From Streptomyces thermolilacinus SPC6 (GTDB lineage Bacteria; Actinomycetota; Actinomycetes; Streptomycetales; Streptomycetaceae), in contig NZ_ASHX02000001.1 of the NCBI RefSeq assembly GCF_000478605.2, positions 4,107,001 to 4,171,000 of the forward strand: DNA of 64,000 nt. Reading direction: 5' to 3'. The position numbers and the translations under genes were made by a program. Each line of letters opens with the position of its first letter. Position 1 is the first letter of the stretch. Positions 1 through 7,144 of the stretch are shown here, piece by piece. Below the pieces are notes generated by a model, which saw nothing but the letters and a program-made list of their open reading frames with translations, did not search any database and was not told the origin of the DNA.

Positions 1-97
1 CGCGGTTTCGATCCATCGCCAAGCACCCTCGGGCACCAGATCGTTGGGGCAGAGACCGCCGAACCACAGCAGTTGAATCGACCAGGTAGCGAAGCAC
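1..97 (-). pseudogene. VapC-type PIN toxin start, apparently broken, cut by window edge
   Basis: One base after the antitoxin stop, a GTG at 97 opens a frame reading VLRYLVDSTAVV, which is the usual first strand of a VapC PIN-domain RNase, including the first acidic residue (Asp7). After about 12 codons the frame loses PIN-like character and codon bias. A different frame, reading LCPNDLVPEGAWRWIE, then has good third-position G/C and somewhat resembles a transposase N-terminus. The likeliest reading is a toxin gene interrupted by a frameshift or an insertion. Only 97 bases are visible, so this is tentative. Confidence 0.4.
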
Positions 98-98
98 G

Positions 99-329
99 TC
101 AGTCGATGTCCTTCCCCGCGGCGGGCGTCCGCCAGAAGCTCTCCTCGTCCCAGCTGCGTGCTGCCTGGAAGTGACGCAGCCGCGCCTCGGTCCTGCGGCG
201 CCGCTCGGCGTACTCGCGGAGGGCGAGGTTCACTGTCTCCTTCTTGGTGCGCGCGCCGGACAGCCGCATGGCCTCGGCAAGGGCGTCGTCGTCGATGTCG
301 ATCTGTGTCGCGGCTCGCGTATGTTGCAT
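99..329 (-). CDS. VapB-type antitoxin (ribbon-helix-helix)
   Basis: A 76-residue protein with the usual size and layout of VapB/DUF2191 antitoxins. A short N-terminal beta strand and ribbon-helix-helix (IDIDDDALAEAMRLSG, then TKKETVNLALREYAERRRR) should bind the operon's own promoter. The C-terminal tail, rich in Trp, Phe and Arg, would wrap the toxin. The stop TGA lies one base before the GTG of the downstream VapC remnant, which is typical vapBC spacing. If the toxin is truncated, this is an orphan antitoxin. The family call is confident from motif and size; the partner's state is not. Confidence 0.75.
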   Translation of the reverse strand: MQHTRAATQIDIDDDALAEAMRLSGARTKKETVNLALREYAERRRRTEARLRHFQAARSWDEESFWRTPAAGKDID

Positions 330-415
330 ACATCACGCATGGCCTGCCGGTGGGGTTCCCGGAAGCCGGGTACGGGGGCAGGCTGGGGCGGAGGCGGCCC
401 AGGGGGTGACCGGGC

Positions 416-1153
416 GTGGCGGGAGCGGAAGGGCGGCGGTCGTTCGACGCCGGGCGGCGGTGCCTGGCGCTGCTGGACGCGCCCCCGGACGGCCCCGAGG
501 CGCTCGCGCGCTGGCTGGTGGACTGCGGCCTGGTGCCGGAGGGGACGCCGCTGGACGCGGTGGACGACGGGTGGGTGGAACGTTTCGCCGAGCTGCGGGA
601 CCACATCGACACCCTCGTACGAGCGGAACTGACCGGGCGGGCGACCACCGGGCCCACCGGGCCCACCGGGCCCACCGGGCCCACCGGGCCCACCGGGCCC
701 ACCGGGGCACCCGGGCCCACCGGGGCACCCGGGCCCACCGGGGCACCCGGCCCCGCGGCCCCCGCGATCCCACCCCGCACCCCACACCCCATCCCGCACC
801 CCGCACCCGCCCTCGACCGGACCGCCCTCGACCGGGTCAACGCCCTCGCGGCCGCCGCCGCGCCGCCCGCGCCCAGGGCCGAGCCGGGGCCCGACGGGCG
901 GCTCGTACGGGCCCTCGGCGCGCCGCCCCGCTGCGCCGCCCTCCTCGCCGCCCTGGCGCGCGACGCCGTGGAGCTGCTCACCGACCCGGCCGCGCGGGCC
1001 CGGCTCCGCGAGTGCGAGGGCCACCACTGCCACCGCGTGTACCTCGACACCTCCCGTGGCGCGCGCCGCCGTTGGTGCTCCAGCGCCACCTGCGGGAACC
1101 GCGACCGCGTGGCCCGGCACCGGGCCCGTACGGGCCGCTCCCGCGAGGGCTGA
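416..1153 (+). CDS. CGNR zinc-finger protein with collagen-like Gly-Pro-Thr tract
   Basis: A 245-residue protein with a GTG start. The C-terminus (about residues 198-240) holds a CGNR zinc finger: Cys in LRECEGHHCHRVYLD, then RRWCSSATCGNRDRVARH, the signature of putative stress-linked DNA-binding regulators in actinobacteria. The N-terminal part (FDAGRRCLALLDA onward) is like the helical domain usually paired with it. Between them, about residues 79-110 are Gly-Pro-Thr/Gly-Pro-Ala triplets encoded by 9-base tandem DNA repeats, followed by a Pro/His-rich linker. The tract is unusual for the family. No ligand or target can be named. Confidence 0.8.
   Translation: MAGAEGRRSFDAGRRCLALLDAPPDGPEALARWLVDCGLVPEGTPLDAVDDGWVERFAELRDHIDTLVRAELTGRATTGPTGPTGPTGPTGPTGPTGAPGPTGAPGPTGAPGPAAPAIPPRTPHPIPHPAPALDRTALDRVNALAAAAAPPAPRAEPGPDGRLVRALGAPPRCAALLAALARDAVELLTDPAARARLRECEGHHCHRVYLDTSRGARRRWCSSATCGNRDRVARHRARTGRSREG
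650..752 (+). repeat. 9-bp tandem repeat encoding (Gly-Pro-Thr)n
   Basis: Repeated units of gggcccacc, followed by an 18-base variant (gggcccaccggggcaccc) repeated about three times. The array keeps frame with the CGNR gene and encodes GPT and GAP triplets. Units this short expand or contract by slippage in multiples of three codons, so the copy number probably varies between strains. Confidence 0.9.
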
Positions 1154-1247
1154 CGAGAAACTTCCGCGCGGCGTTGAGACGTTCGGCTCCCGCCCTCGTA
1201 GTGAAGGGGGCAAGGAGTCGGACAGGGTCTCGACCAGGGAGGTTCGG

Positions 1248-1841
1248 GTGCGCAAGGATGCCGCCGTGGCCGATGACCGTCGGGGGACGCGTCGGGCCCG
1301 GCACCGCGCGGAGTCGTCGCGTGTCAATCACCCTGTCCCGGACGAGGAGTTGATGCGGTCCCTCTACCGCGAGCACGCCGGACCGCTGCTCGCCTACGTA
1401 CTGCGCCTCGTGGCCGGCGACCGCCAGCGGGCCGAGGACGTCGTGCAGGAGACGCTCATCCGTGCCTGGAAGAACGCCGGTCAGCTCAATCGGGCCACCG
1501 GTTCCGTCCGACCCTGGCTGGTGACGGTCGCCCGGCGCATCGTCATCGACGGCCACCGCAGCCGGCAGGCCCGGCCGCAGGAGGTCGATCCGTCGCCGCT
1601 GGAGGTCATGCCCGCGGAGGACGAGATCGACAAGGCGCTGTGGCTGATGACGTTGTCGGATGCCCTCGACGATTTGACCCCGGCCCACCGGGAAGTCCTC
1701 ATCGAGACGTACTTCAAGGGGCGTACGGTCAACGAGGCCGCCAAGACCCTGGGCATACCGAGCGGGACCGTGCGGTCCCGGGTGTTCTACGCGCTGCGTT
1801 CCATGAAACTGGCTCTGGAGGAGAGGGGGGTATCGGCATGA
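1248..1841 (+). CDS. sigU: ECF RNA polymerase sigma factor (SigU type)
   Basis: A 197-residue sigma-70 family protein. Region 2 spans about residues 36-75 (LYREHAGPLLAYVLRLVAG, then AEDVVQETLIRAW) and region 4 about 143-190 (LTPAHREVLIETYFKG, then a helix-turn-helix with SGTVRSRVFYALRSM). The GTG at 1248 was chosen because GGGAGG lies five bases upstream and because it gives the usual ECF length. The gene overlaps a zinc-finger anti-sigma factor by ATGA, so the two are translationally coupled. The symbol follows recalled synteny with S. coelicolor sigU (SCO2954), where the factor affects differentiation and secretion; the symbol is less certain than the family. Confidence 0.9.
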   Translation: MRKDAAVADDRRGTRRARHRAESSRVNHPVPDEELMRSLYREHAGPLLAYVLRLVAGDRQRAEDVVQETLIRAWKNAGQLNRATGSVRPWLVTVARRIVIDGHRSRQARPQEVDPSPLEVMPAEDEIDKALWLMTLSDALDDLTPAHREVLIETYFKGRTVNEAAKTLGIPSGTVRSRVFYALRSMKLALEERGVSA

Positions 1842-2806
1842 CGACGCGACGAGACGGCGGTTACGACGGCGCCTCCGGCTTCGGTCCCGGCTCCGGCGCG
1901 GGCTTCGGCGCGGGCTACGGCGCCGGAGGCGGACGCGGCGACGGCTCTGGTTCCGGCTCGGGCCCCGGTTCCGGCTTCGGCTTCGGCTACGGCTCGGGCG
2001 AGGAGTTCGCCGAGGGTTCCGTGCACGACGCCGTCGGCGCGTACGTGCTGGGAGTGCTCGACGACGCCGACGCCACCGCCTTCGAGGCCCACCTCGCCCG
2101 CTGCGGGGTGTGCGCGGCGCGCATGGACGAACTGGCGGGCATGGAACCGATGCTGGCGATGCTCGCCGACGTACCCGGCCTCGCCGAGGGCCCCGGCCTC
2201 ACGGACACCCCCGGCTCGTCCGGACGCCCCCTGAGCGCGCAGCCGCCGCCCCCGCCACCCCCCGCCCCGGCCACGGCGCAGGGCCCGCCCCTGCTGAACC
2301 GCCTGGTGGACGAGGTCTCCGTCCACCGCGCCCGCCGCCACCGCCGCGCCCGCTACCTGGTCGCGGCCGTCGCCGTGCTCGTCATCGGCGGCCCCGCGCT
2401 GGCCGTCAGCGCCCTGTCCACGGACGCGCCGACGACGACCCGCGTCACGGCGGAGGACGTCTTCACGGGCCTGAAGGAGAAGGCGACGGCGACGGACGCG
2501 GCGACGAAGGTCAGCGCGACCGTCGCCATGGAGCCGAAGGCGTGGGGTACGGACACGATGCTGGAGCTCAGGAACGTGACGGGCCCGCTCAAGTGCCGCC
2601 TGGTCGCGGTGTCGAAGACGGGCGAGGAGCAGATCGTCACGTCCTGGTCGGTCCCGAAGTGGGGCTACGGCATCGAGAACAGCCCCGACGAGACGGCCCG
2701 CAAGCCCCTGTACGTCCACGGCGGCACGGCCATGCCCCGCACGGACATCGCCCACTTCGACGTCCGCACCTTCGACGGCCGCCAACTGGTCCGCGTCAAC
2801 GCGTAG
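1838..2806 (+). CDS. rsuA: Zinc-finger transmembrane anti-sigma factor
   Basis: A 322-residue protein whose ATG overlaps the sigma factor stop. It has the HxxxCxxC anti-sigma motif (HLARCGVC, about residues 85-92), which wraps and sequesters the sigma factor, then a Pro-rich linker, one membrane helix (about 172-192, YLVAAVAVLVIGGPALAV), and an extracytoplasmic domain of about 120 residues with no recognised ligand. The first 55 residues are an odd Gly/Ser/Phe/Tyr-rich segment (GSGSGPGSGFGFGYGSG) ahead of the normal anti-sigma domain. It probably releases the sigma factor on an envelope signal. The rsuA name rests on its sigU partner. Confidence 0.85.
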   Translation: MTTRRDGGYDGASGFGPGSGAGFGAGYGAGGGRGDGSGSGSGPGSGFGFGYGSGEEFAEGSVHDAVGAYVLGVLDDADATAFEAHLARCGVCAARMDELAGMEPMLAMLADVPGLAEGPGLTDTPGSSGRPLSAQPPPPPPPAPATAQGPPLLNRLVDEVSVHRARRHRRARYLVAAVAVLVIGGPALAVSALSTDAPTTTRVTAEDVFTGLKEKATATDAATKVSATVAMEPKAWGTDTMLELRNVTGPLKCRLVAVSKTGEEQIVTSWSVPKWGYGIENSPDETARKPLYVHGGTAMPRTDIAHFDVRTFDGRQLVRVNA

Positions 2807-3012
2807 CGCGGCGCGCGGAGGGGGCGGGAGGGGCGCGCACCGCCCCGTGCCCCGCTCCCGCACGCCGGTGCGGCCCGTGTCGTACGGACGTACGCTCGCC
2901 CGCGACATGGACCAGGTGACCGGCGCCCCGAAGGGCGCGCCGAGTTCGTACGAGCGGATCACGCGCGTCGTGCGTACGGGCTCGGTGAAGCGGGGATGCC
3001 GCGCGGAGCCGC

Positions 3013-3420
3013 TCAGAAGGCCCGGGCGAAGACGCGGGCGCCGTTGTGGAACGTGACGGTCACGCCCTTCTGGCTGCTCGGGTTCTGCCGGGTGGACCAC
3101 CGTTCGATCGCGGCGATCTCCGGGCTCTCGGCATGGGCCAGGGCGGCGGCGAACCACGCCTCGGGGTCGTCCCCGGCCTGCGGGGCGGCACCGGCCGGTA
3201 CGGGCGTGCCGGTGACCGGCTCGTCGGTGAACGTGTCGTGCTTGGCGCCCTCCGGGAGCTGCCCCACGAACTGCCACCGCGTCTCCGCGGACCCGACCGT
3301 GATGACGACACCGCACGGGTGTGTCGTGTCGCCCGCCTCGGCGAGGGTCTGGACGCGGCTCGCGGTGGGGCCGTTCTTCACGATGTCGACGACGAAGTCG
3401 GCAAAGCGCGCGGGACGCAT
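3013..3420 (-). CDS. Conserved hypothetical protein (135 aa)
   Basis: A soluble-looking 135-residue protein, convergent with the anti-sigma gene. The start is supported by GAGGAA about 12 bases before the ATG. No signal peptide, membrane helix or known catalytic motif is seen. The middle is a Pro/Ala-rich loop (VTGTPVPAGAAPQAGDD) between two better-ordered halves; FADFVVDIVKNG and GVVITVGSAETRWQFVGQL suggest a small mixed alpha/beta fold. Function unknown. It is probably monocistronic. Confidence 0.65.
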   Translation of the reverse strand: MRPARFADFVVDIVKNGPTASRVQTLAEAGDTTHPCGVVITVGSAETRWQFVGQLPEGAKHDTFTDEPVTGTPVPAGAAPQAGDDPEAWFAAALAHAESPEIAAIERWSTRQNPSSQKGVTVTFHNGARVFARAF

Positions 3421-3537
3421 ATGTGTTCATTCCTCTCATCGCGGGCCGACCAGTCTATGAGCCGCCTGCGGAAAGGGACTTGCCCGCACGGAGGAGAGCG
3501 CGAGGGGAGCGGAGGGGAGCCGGGGGGAGATACACGG

Positions 3538-3568
3538 GAGGACCCCGGCCCATCGGGCCGGGGTCCTC
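3538..3568 (-). terminator. Strong hairpin terminator downstream of the SulP gene
   Basis: A perfect 13-base stem (GAGGACCCCGGCC pairing with GGCCGGGGTCCTC) with a five-base loop, 25 bases past the SulP stop. It is symmetric and could act on both strands. Confidence 0.85.
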
Positions 3569-3592
3569 TGCTCGGGACGTGTGGCACGGGCG

Positions 3593-5125
3593 TCAGTGGC
3601 TGGCGAGCTCTCCGGTGAGCTTGCCGTGGAGGTGGGCGCTCGGGTCGTTCAGGCCGGTGATCTCGACGGTCTTGCCGCGCTGGGCGTACTTGGTCTCGAT
3701 CGCGTCGAGGGCGGCGACGGAGGAGGCGTCCCAGACGTGGGCGGCCGACAGGTCGATGACGACCTTCTCCGGGTCGTTCGCGTAGTCGAACTGGCCGACG
3801 AGGTCGTTGGAGGAGGCGAAGAACAGTTCGCCGGTGACCCGGTAGACGACCGTGGTGCCGTCGGGGTCGACCACGGCGGTGACCTCGGCGAGGTGAGCGA
3901 CCCGCTTGGCGAAGACGACCATGGCGGTGATGGAGCCGACGACGACGCCGATGGCCAGGTTGTGGGTGGCCACCACGGCGACCACGGTGATGACCATGAC
4001 GCCGATCTCGCCCGCGGGCATCCGCTTCAGGGTCTTGGGTGCGATGGAGTGCCAGTCGAAGGTCGCGAACGACACCATGATCATGACGGCGACGAGCGCG
4101 GCCATGGGGATGTCGGAGACGACGGGGCCGAAGACGATGCACAGCACCATCAGGAACACACCCGCGAGGAAGGTGGAGACGCGGGTGCGGGCGCCGGAGA
4201 CCTTCACGTTGATCATCGTCTGGCCGATCATGGCGCAACCGCCCATGCCGCCGAAGAAGCCGGTGACGATGTTGGCGACGCCCTGGCCGATGGACTCGCG
4301 GGTCTTGTTCGAGTGGGTGTCGGTGATGTCGTCGACCAGCTTGGCGGTCATCAGCGACTCCATCAGGCCTACCAGCGCCATCGCGAACGCGTACGGGGCG
4401 ATCGTCGTCAGCGTGTCCATCGTGAACGGCACGTCCGGCAGGCCGGGCACGGGCAGGGAGGACGGCAGTTCGCCCTTGTCGCCCACGGTGGGCACGGCGA
4501 TACCGGCCGCGATCGTGATCACGGTCAGGATGACGATGGAGACGAGCGGGGCGGGAATCACGGTAGTGATCTTCGGGAAGAACACCATGAGCGCCAGCCC
4601 GCCGACGATCAGCGGGTACACGGCCCACGGCACGTCGCGCATCTCGGGGACCTGGGCCATGAAGATCAGGACGGCGAGCGCGTTGACGAAGCCGACCATC
4701 ACCGAGCGCGGGATGAACCGCATCAGCTTCGCCACCCCCAGCGCGCCCAGGGCGATCTGGAAGACGCCGGCGAGGATGACGGCGGCGATCAGGTAGCCCA
4801 GGCCGTGCTCACGGTTGAGCGGGGCGATGACCAGGGCGATGGCGCCGGTGGCGGCCGAGATCATCGCGCGGCGGCCGCCGACGATCGAGATGACCACGGC
4901 CATGGTGAACGAGGCGAACAGGCCGATCGCGGGGTCGACCCCGGCGATGATCGAGAAGGAGATCGCCTCGGGGATCAGCGCGAGGGCGACGACCAGGCCG
5001 GCGAGGACCTCGGTGCGCCAGACCTTCGGGTTGTTCAGCCAGTCCGGCTTGAGGCCGCGCGGCCGCGCGGCGGGAGTCACAGCGGCAGAAGACAAAGGAG
5101 ATGCGTACCTGTCGTGCTCGGGCAC
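3593..5125 (-). CDS. SulP-family anion transporter with STAS domain
   Basis: About 510 residues from the chosen GTG. The N-terminal part is the SulP signature region (WRTEVLAGLVVALALIPEA, then SFSIIAGVDPAIGLFASF), followed by many hydrophobic helices. The C-terminal 110 residues (from VVDPDGTTVVYRVTGELFF) form a STAS domain like that of anti-sigma antagonists. Such proteins carry sulfate, bicarbonate or dicarboxylates with sodium or protons; the substrate cannot be read from sequence. The start is uncertain: TTG at 5095 would also fit, and neither has a good ribosome site. A MerR regulator is divergent and may control it. Confidence 0.85.
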   Translation of the reverse strand: MPEHDRYASPLSSAAVTPAARPRGLKPDWLNNPKVWRTEVLAGLVVALALIPEAISFSIIAGVDPAIGLFASFTMAVVISIVGGRRAMISAATGAIALVIAPLNREHGLGYLIAAVILAGVFQIALGALGVAKLMRFIPRSVMVGFVNALAVLIFMAQVPEMRDVPWAVYPLIVGGLALMVFFPKITTVIPAPLVSIVILTVITIAAGIAVPTVGDKGELPSSLPVPGLPDVPFTMDTLTTIAPYAFAMALVGLMESLMTAKLVDDITDTHSNKTRESIGQGVANIVTGFFGGMGGCAMIGQTMINVKVSGARTRVSTFLAGVFLMVLCIVFGPVVSDIPMAALVAVMIMVSFATFDWHSIAPKTLKRMPAGEIGVMVITVVAVVATHNLAIGVVVGSITAMVVFAKRVAHLAEVTAVVDPDGTTVVYRVTGELFFASSNDLVGQFDYANDPEKVVIDLSAAHVWDASSVAALDAIETKYAQRGKTVEITGLNDPSAHLHGKLTGELASH

Positions 5126-5408
5126 ACCCGTCGGTGAACCGGGGCGTGCGGGGACGCGCGGGGGGCCGGGTGGCACCCTGCGGACGGCCCGGGGAGCGGG
5201 CCGGAAGTCGGAGGGGGATGGGCGGCACGGGCCTGGCGCGGCCCGGCGGCTCACATCCGGGGGCGAAGGGTCACGGCGGGCAGGCGGCGGCGATCGGCGT
5301 CATGGGCTCGCGCACGCTGTCTCCTGCAAGGGGAATCGGATCTTCGCCGGGGGCTTCGTCGGCCCCGGTACGGCAGTGGACAGCCGGACGCCACCCTCGC
5401 CGTCGACA

Positions 5409-5429
5409 ACTCTACCTTAACGTTAGAGT
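5409..5429 (+). promoter_or_regulatory. MerR-type dyad operator in the sulP/merR intergenic region
   Basis: An inverted repeat, ACTCTACC-TTAAC-GTTAGAGT, with one mismatch in eight and a five-base spacer, 62 bases before the MerR start. It is AT-richer than its surroundings and has the size and spacing of MerR-family sites placed between distorted -35 and -10 elements. The rest of the 365-base gap (5126-5490) between the divergent genes shows no ORF or clear structured RNA, so the SulP gene may have a long leader. Confidence 0.65.
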
Positions 5430-5490
5430 AGGGGTCGGTGGGGTCGCACGGGACGCGGTCCGCCACGACAGGAAGGCCCAGGAGAACGGC

Positions 5491-5910
5491 GTGGACGGCA
5501 AGCACATGCAGATCGGCGAGGTCGCCGCGCGGACGGAGCTGTCCCTGCGCACCATCCGGCACTACGAGGAGACCGGCCTGGTCATCCCCTCCGCCCGCTC
5601 CCGGGGCGGCTTCCGCCTCTACACGGAGACCGATGTCGCCCGGCTCATGGTGATCCGCCGGATGAAGCCGCTGGGCTTCACGCTGGAGCAGATGCGCGAC
5701 CTGCTGGAGGCCACCGACCGCCTGGACAGCGACGACGCTCTCGACGACGACGAGCGCGAGGCCCTGCTCGAACGCGTGCGGACCTACCGGCAGGCGGCCG
5801 CCGACCAGGTGGAGAAGCTGCGCGTCCAGCTGGCCCGCGCCGAGGACTTCGCCGCCACCCTGGGCGACCGGCTGGAGGCCGCCGGCCCTCGGCGGGAGGT
5901 CTCCGTCTGA
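5491..5910 (+). CDS. MerR-family transcriptional regulator
   Basis: A 139-residue protein starting at GTG with AGGAG seven bases upstream. The N-terminal winged helix reads MQIGEVAARTELSLRTIRHY, then EETGLVIPSARSRGGFRLYTE, the MerR DNA-binding signature. A dimerising coiled coil follows (residues about 80-125). There is no Cys cluster at the C-terminus, so it is neither a SoxR-type nor a metal-binding sensor by that criterion. It is divergent from a SulP transporter and faces a MerR-like dyad, so autoregulation and control of the transporter are plausible. Confidence 0.88.
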   Translation: MDGKHMQIGEVAARTELSLRTIRHYEETGLVIPSARSRGGFRLYTETDVARLMVIRRMKPLGFTLEQMRDLLEATDRLDSDDALDDDEREALLERVRTYRQAAADQVEKLRVQLARAEDFAATLGDRLEAAGPRREVSV

Positions 5911-5992
5911 TCTCGGGGCCACCAGCCGACGCAGCGGTCCCGGCCGGGGAATCCGGGTGCGGAGGCCCGACAGCTTGGTGTGCAATCGAGGG

Positions 5993-6859
5993 ATGACGGT
6001 CACGACGAGCACACCGTTGGTCCACGAACTCGATTCTGTCGCCGGAGTGTTGGCCGAGTGGCAGCACGGCGACCGAGCCGTGCAGCTGCACCCGGGAGAC
6101 ATCGGCTGGTTCCGCCGGTTCGGCGCGCGGCGAACGGCGCAGGCCGTCCGGACGTGGAGCCGCGCCGGGGAGGTGCTGGCCGTCGGCCTGCTGGACGGAC
6201 CGGACGTGCTGCGACTGGAGATCGCGCCGGAGGCCCTGCACGACGAGGAGCTGGCGCGGCAGGTGGCCAGGGACGCCACGGCACCCGAGTGCGGCGTGCT
6301 CCCGGAGGGCGAGGCGTACGTGGCCGCCCCGCCCGGAGCGCTCGTCGGAGACCTGCTGATGCGGCGCGGCTGGGAGGGCGGTGACATGTGGACACCGCTG
6401 CGCCGCGAACTCGACGAGCCCGTACCCGACCCCGGCGTGCACGTCGAGGTGGTCGGGCCGGAACAGGTGCCCGAGCGGACCGCCGTCCAGCGCTCGGCGT
6501 TCACCGGTTCCACGTTCACCGACGACCGCTGGCACGCGATGGCGGAAGCGGCCCCCTACGCCGCCGCGCGCTGCCTGCTCGCCCGCAACGACCGGGGTGA
6601 GCCCGTTGCCGCCGTGACGGTGTGGTCCGCGGGGGCGGGCAGGCCCGGCCTGATCGAACCGATGGGCGTCCACGCCGACCACCGCGGCCTGGGCCACGGC
6701 CGGGCGATCGTGCTCGCCGCGGCACGCGCCCTTCAGGAGCTGGGCTCCTCCAGCGTCGTCGTGGACACGCCGAGCTCCAACACCGCCGCCGTCGTCACCT
6801 ACGAGTCGGCGGGACTCCAGCGGCTTCCGGAGCTCCAGGACCTGCGCCGCACGGCGTGA
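5993..6859 (+). CDS. GNAT-family N-acetyltransferase
   Basis: A 288-residue protein. The C-terminal half carries the acetyl-CoA pyrophosphate loop of GNAT enzymes (GVHADHRGLGHGRA, about residues 222-236), followed by a segment with SSNTAAVVTYESAGL typical of motif B. The N-terminal half is a diverged second GNAT-like domain. The ATG at 5993 was chosen over an upstream in-frame ATG at 5957 because it begins the conserved MTVTTSTP segment. The substrate is unknown. No operon partner. Confidence 0.8.
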   Translation: MTVTTSTPLVHELDSVAGVLAEWQHGDRAVQLHPGDIGWFRRFGARRTAQAVRTWSRAGEVLAVGLLDGPDVLRLEIAPEALHDEELARQVARDATAPECGVLPEGEAYVAAPPGALVGDLLMRRGWEGGDMWTPLRRELDEPVPDPGVHVEVVGPEQVPERTAVQRSAFTGSTFTDDRWHAMAEAAPYAAARCLLARNDRGEPVAAVTVWSAGAGRPGLIEPMGVHADHRGLGHGRAIVLAAARALQELGSSSVVVDTPSSNTAAVVTYESAGLQRLPELQDLRRTA

Positions 6860-7144
6860 GGGCCGCCCTTCCGTCCCCGGGGCCGAGCCGCCCCCACCCG
6901 CCGCGCCGCCCTGCGGGTTGGGGCCTCCGTGTGCGCGTACGGGTGCCGGGCCGCCCCCGCGGGCGCGGGGCCCCGTCCGCGTAGGCCGCCGTGCCCGTGG
7001 ACCTCCGCCCGGGCCCGCCGCCCGCCCCGGCACCCAGCCCCACCCCCGGTCACCGCCGCCCCCGCGCGGTTCGCCGGACTGACACGGAGGCGGAACGTGG
7101 CGTACTCTCGACGGCTGCCCAGTGCACGTCAGAAGGGGGCCCCG

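Noticed and set aside
650..750. CRISPR-like array
   Set aside because: The units are nine bases, contiguous, without spacers, and in frame inside a gene. No other array-like pattern and no cas genes were found in the window.
3581..5137. A 518-codon plus-strand frame very rich in Asp, Gly and His
   Set aside because: It is the complement of the SulP transporter gene; the composition is an artefact of reading GTC/GCC codons backward.
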